Positions 61,569-64,000 of a DNA stretch of 64,000 nucleotides are shown here, piece after piece; the stretch's first letter is position 1; each line of letters starts with the position of its first letter. A program made the translations under genes and the position numbers. The notes below the pieces were generated by a model, which was not told the origin of the DNA, searched no databases, and saw only the letters and a list, made by a program, of their open reading frames with translations. The stretch comes from Kitasatospora sp. CB01950 (lineage in GTDB: Bacteria; Actinomycetota; Actinomycetes; Streptomycetales; Streptomycetaceae), in NCBI RefSeq assembly GCF_001905465.1, contig NZ_LISX01000004.1:431667-495666 (forward strand), given 5' to 3'.

Positions 61569-63035
61569 ATGGCCGATCACGCGTCCGAACGCCCCACGCA
61601 GTCCGGAGCCGCCCCGATCCTGGTGGCCTCCAACCGCGGCCCGGTGTCCTTCCGCACGGAGGACGACGGCACGCTGAGCCTCCGCAGAGGCGGCGGCGGC
61701 CTGGTCTCCGGGCTCTCCGCGATCGACGACCCGAACGCCGTCTGGGTCTGCGCCGCCCTCTCCGACGCCGACCGCACCGCCGCCCGGCAGGCCCCCGACG
61801 GCCGCCTCGACCGGGCCGGCCACGACGTCGGCGGACAGGCCGTCCGCATGCTCGACATCGACCCGGAGACCTTCGCCCGCGCCTACAACGGCGTCGCCAA
61901 CTCCACCCTGTGGTTCGTCCACCACCTGCTGTACGACATCCCCACCAAGCCCGCCTTCGACGCCGACTTCCGTGACGAATGGGCCGCCTACCGCGCCTAC
62001 AACACCGCCTTCGCCGAAGCCCTCGCCGCCGAAGCCGCCCCCGGCGCGGCCGTCCTGGTGCAGGACTACCACCTCTCACTGGCCCCCGCGCTGCTCCGCG
62101 AACTCCGCCCCGACCTGCGCATCGGCCACTTCTCGCACACCCCCTGGGCCCCGCCCGACTACTACCGGCTGCTGCCCGACGACATCGCCGCCGACGTCCT
62201 CCTCGGCATCCTCGGCGCCGACCGCGCCGCCTTCCTCACCCGCCGCTGGGCCCTCGCCTTCGCCGACTGCTGCGAAGCCGTCCTCGGCGCGAGCGTCGAC
62301 CGCGACGTCCTCGCCGTCACGCATGCCGGCCGCACCACCCGGCTCGGCGTCCACGGCCTCGGCGCCGACGGCGAGTTCCTGCGCGAACGCGCCCACCGGC
62401 CCGATGTGGACGAACGCCTCGCCGCCCTCCGCGAAGCCGTCGGCGACCGGCGCACCATCGTCCGGGTCGACCGCACCGAACTCAGCAAGAACATCGTCCG
62501 CGGCCTGCTCGCCTACCGGCACCTGCTCCGCACCCGCCCCGAATGGCGCGACCGGGTCGTCCACATCGCCTTCGCCTACCCCTCGCGGACCGACCTCGTC
62601 GAATACCGCGACTACACCGCGGCGGTGCAGCGGATCGCCGAGGACATCAACGCCGAGTTCGGCACCGCCGACTGGCAGCCGCTCATCCTGCACGTCAACG
62701 ACGACTTCCCCCGCTCCCTCGCCGCGTACCGCCTCGCCGACGTCGCCCTGGTCAACCCCGTCCGCGACGGCATGAACCTGGTCGCCAAGGAAGTCCCCGT
62801 CGTCTCCGACAACGGCTGCGCCCTCGTCCTCTCCCGCGAGGCCGGCGCCCACGCGGAACTCGCCGACGACGCGATCACCGTCAACCCCTTCGACGTCATC
62901 GCCACCGCGGACGCGCTGGCGCTGGCCCTCGCCATGCCCCTCACCGACCGCGCCGACCGCACCAAACGCCTGGCCGCCGCAGCGACGGCGCTCCCGCCCC
63001 AGCAATGGTTCCTCGACCAGCTGAACGCGCTCTAG
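61569..63035 (+). CDS. otsA: Trehalose-6-phosphate synthase
   Basis: A 488-residue GT20 enzyme that makes trehalose 6-phosphate from NDP-glucose and glucose 6-phosphate. Evidence: ILVASNRGPVSFRTEDDG near residue 17, the RRGGGGLVSGL loop near 39, VLVQDYHLSLAPALLRELRP near 162, HFSHTPWAPPDYYRLLP near 189, RVDRTELSKNIVRGLLAY near 300, and VNPVRDGMNLVAKEV near 397. The convergent gene is otsB, completing the OtsAB route. Confidence 0.93.
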   Translation: MADHASERPTQSGAAPILVASNRGPVSFRTEDDGTLSLRRGGGGLVSGLSAIDDPNAVWVCAALSDADRTAARQAPDGRLDRAGHDVGGQAVRMLDIDPETFARAYNGVANSTLWFVHHLLYDIPTKPAFDADFRDEWAAYRAYNTAFAEALAAEAAPGAAVLVQDYHLSLAPALLRELRPDLRIGHFSHTPWAPPDYYRLLPDDIAADVLLGILGADRAAFLTRRWALAFADCCEAVLGASVDRDVLAVTHAGRTTRLGVHGLGADGEFLRERAHRPDVDERLAALREAVGDRRTIVRVDRTELSKNIVRGLLAYRHLLRTRPEWRDRVVHIAFAYPSRTDLVEYRDYTAAVQRIAEDINAEFGTADWQPLILHVNDDFPRSLAAYRLADVALVNPVRDGMNLVAKEVPVVSDNGCALVLSREAGAHAELADDAITVNPFDVIATADALALALAMPLTDRADRTKRLAAAATALPPQQWFLDQLNAL

Positions 63036-63065
63036 GGAACGGGTGCGAAACCAGGGAGAGCACAA

Positions 63066-63222
63066 CCAGGGGCGCGTGGGGGTACCTCCCGGCCCGCCAG
63101 GGCTGGGGGAGAACTGCGCGAAGGGGAACGCACCACGTCCGCAAGATCGCGACGCAGGACAATGACCTGCACGTGATCGCGACCTTGCGGACGGGCCTTG
63201 CGCTTGTCGCGCAGTTCCCCGG
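63066..63222. repeat. Composite palindromic repeat, copy F (complete, with GGTACC insert)
   Basis: The left arm CCAGGGGCGCG (63066-63076) is interrupted by TGGGGGTACCTCCCGGCCCG and following bases up to about 63110, then resumes as GAACTGCGCGAA. The inner arms GTCCGCAAGATCGCGA (63137-63152) and TCGCGACCTTGCGGAC (63177-63192) pair with one mismatch; the right outer arm TCGCGCAGTTCCCC is at 63207-63220. It lies between convergent otsA and otsB. Confidence 0.9.
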
Positions 63223-63232
63223 GTCCATGCCG

Positions 63233-64000
63233 TCACACCCCCAGCCGCAACGCCAACTCGTTCAGCAGGTCCACCACCCCCGCCGGCCCCGCCACCACCA
63301 GGTCCGCCCGGTCCGCCAGCTCGCGTACCGGTGCCTCGCCGGTGACCGGACCGCTGCAGACCAGCAGCCCGGGGTGCCCCTGCGCCCTCCGCCGGGCGAC
63401 CTCCTCGTACGCGGCGATGTCCCCGAGGTCGTCGCCCGCGAACAGCACCGGGCCGGCCTCCCGTTCCGCCAGGAACTTCCGGAGCGCGACGCCCTTGTCG
63501 ACGCCCGGCGGACGGAGTTCGAGGACCATCCGCCCGGGTTCCACCACCAGACCGTGGCGTTCGGCGAGTTCGGCCAGCGGCTCGCGCAGCCGGGCGAGCT
63601 CGCCGTCGGGGTCGTCCGCCCGCCGTGTGTGCACCGCCAGCGCCCGTTCCTTGTCCTCCACGGAGACACCCTCCGCGGCCTTCAAGTCGCCCAGCAGCAG
63701 TGGGAGTTCGTCCCGCACGGCCGCCACCCCGGGCGGCGGCGGGGCGGCGGTGACGGCCCCGGTCCGCGCGTCCCAGCGTTCGGCGCCGTAGTGCCCGAGG
63801 ACGGTGAGGTGCTCCAGGCCGGGGATGGCGGCGAAGCCGCCGTACGCGGCGGCGGTGGCAGCGGGCCGCCCGGTCACGACGACGACCGAGCCGACCAGCG
63901 GCGCAAGCGCGGTGAGGGCGGGGACGACGCCGGGGTGGGCGCGGGCCTGTCCGGGGTCGCGGACGATCGGGGCGAGCGTGCCGTCGAAGTCGAGTCCCAC
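63233..64000 (-). CDS. otsB: Trehalose-6-phosphate phosphatase (partial, N-terminus beyond window)
   Basis: At least 255 residues of a HAD-type trehalose-phosphatase. The visible part begins in motif I, GLDFDGTLAPIVRDPGQARA, followed by VVVVTGRPAATAAAYGG near residue 40 and HLTVLGHYGAERWD near 64. KGVALRKFLAER and VLFAGDDLGDIAAYEEV (motif IV) follow. It dephosphorylates trehalose 6-phosphate made by OtsA. The real start is probably a few codons upstream of position 64000, since family members have 5-30 residues before motif I. Confidence 0.92.
   Translation of the reverse strand: MGLDFDGTLAPIVRDPGQARAHPGVVPALTALAPLVGSVVVVTGRPAATAAAYGGFAAIPGLEHLTVLGHYGAERWDARTGAVTAAPPPPGVAAVRDELPLLLGDLKAAEGVSVEDKERALAVHTRRADDPDGELARLREPLAELAERHGLVVEPGRMVLELRPPGVDKGVALRKFLAEREAGPVLFAGDDLGDIAAYEEVARRRAQGHPGLLVCSGPVTGEAPVRELADRADLVVAGPAGVVDLLNELALRLGV

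Overview
The window is very GC-rich throughout, with GTG and TTG starts and strong third-position GC bias. It reads as chromosomal core DNA of a streptomycete, a Streptomyces or Kitasatospora relative. Supporting genes are futalosine-pathway menaquinone genes (mqnB, mqnD), a HrcA/CIRCE-controlled stand-alone groEL, DUF3027, DUF2530 and DUF2771 proteins, an FxsA/FxsB RiPP pair, a bacterial XPB helicase, and a gpgS-otsA-otsB trehalose/glucosylglycerate region. I saw no rRNA, tRNA or CRISPR array.

Layout. 1-600: end of a radical-SAM RiPP locus (fxsA, fxsB). 0.9-4.4 kb: pdxH, a type 2 citrate synthase and serC, closed by a perfect terminator. 4.4-8.3 kb: aldo/keto reductase, a 29-residue membrane peptide, and an AraC regulator divergent from a GH35 beta-galactosidase. 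8.4-12.3 kb: RNA cyclic phosphodiesterase, GNAT, a MarR-MFS pair and an FHA protein. 12.5-18.2 kb: SLOG-like protein, a wrecked AspRS-type pseudogene, a PucR regulator, a fold-III PLP decarboxylase-like enzyme and a purine permease. 18.4-27.5 kb: DUF2530, CtpE-like P-type ATPase, a 1.1k-residue sacsin/Hsp90-type ATPase protein, DUF3027 and an MFS protein. 27.5-30 kb: DUF2771, mqnB, mqnD and a cold-shock protein. 30.3-40.1 kb: esterase, HAD phosphatase, siderophore-type binding lipoprotein, a decayed patch with a TetR remnant, a helicase-associated/WYL-type protein and a DUF2079 membrane protein.

40.17-44.61 kb is the most interesting part. A 4.4-kb integrative element sits inside the first codons of the XPB helicase gene. 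It is bounded by a 10-bp direct repeat (TGATCGTGCA) and carries a large serine recombinase, a small serine resolvase with a res-like region, an XRE regulator and three tiny overlapping genes. The displaced native start (GTG AAC GGA CCG CTG ATC GTG CA) survives at the left end. The right end provides a new ribosome-binding site and start, so the helicase seems to stay intact with only about four residues changed.

44.6-55.7 kb: XPB, HelD-type RNA-polymerase recycling factor, CutC, a PadR-ABC transporter operon and an HD-domain protein. 55.8-64 kb: groEL with two tandem CIRCE operators, cspA, MoaD/ThiS protein, thrC, gpgS, otsA and the 3' part of otsB.

A second unexplained feature is a composite palindromic repeat found six times (about 8.35, 24.57, 38.03, 48.77, 55.26 and 63.07 kb), five of them between convergent genes. 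It has an outer arm (CCAGGGGCGCGGGGAACTGC...) and an inner arm (GTCCGCAAGATCGCGA...). One copy has been translated into the C-terminus of the neighbouring phosphodiesterase. It probably works as a bidirectional terminator and may be mobile.
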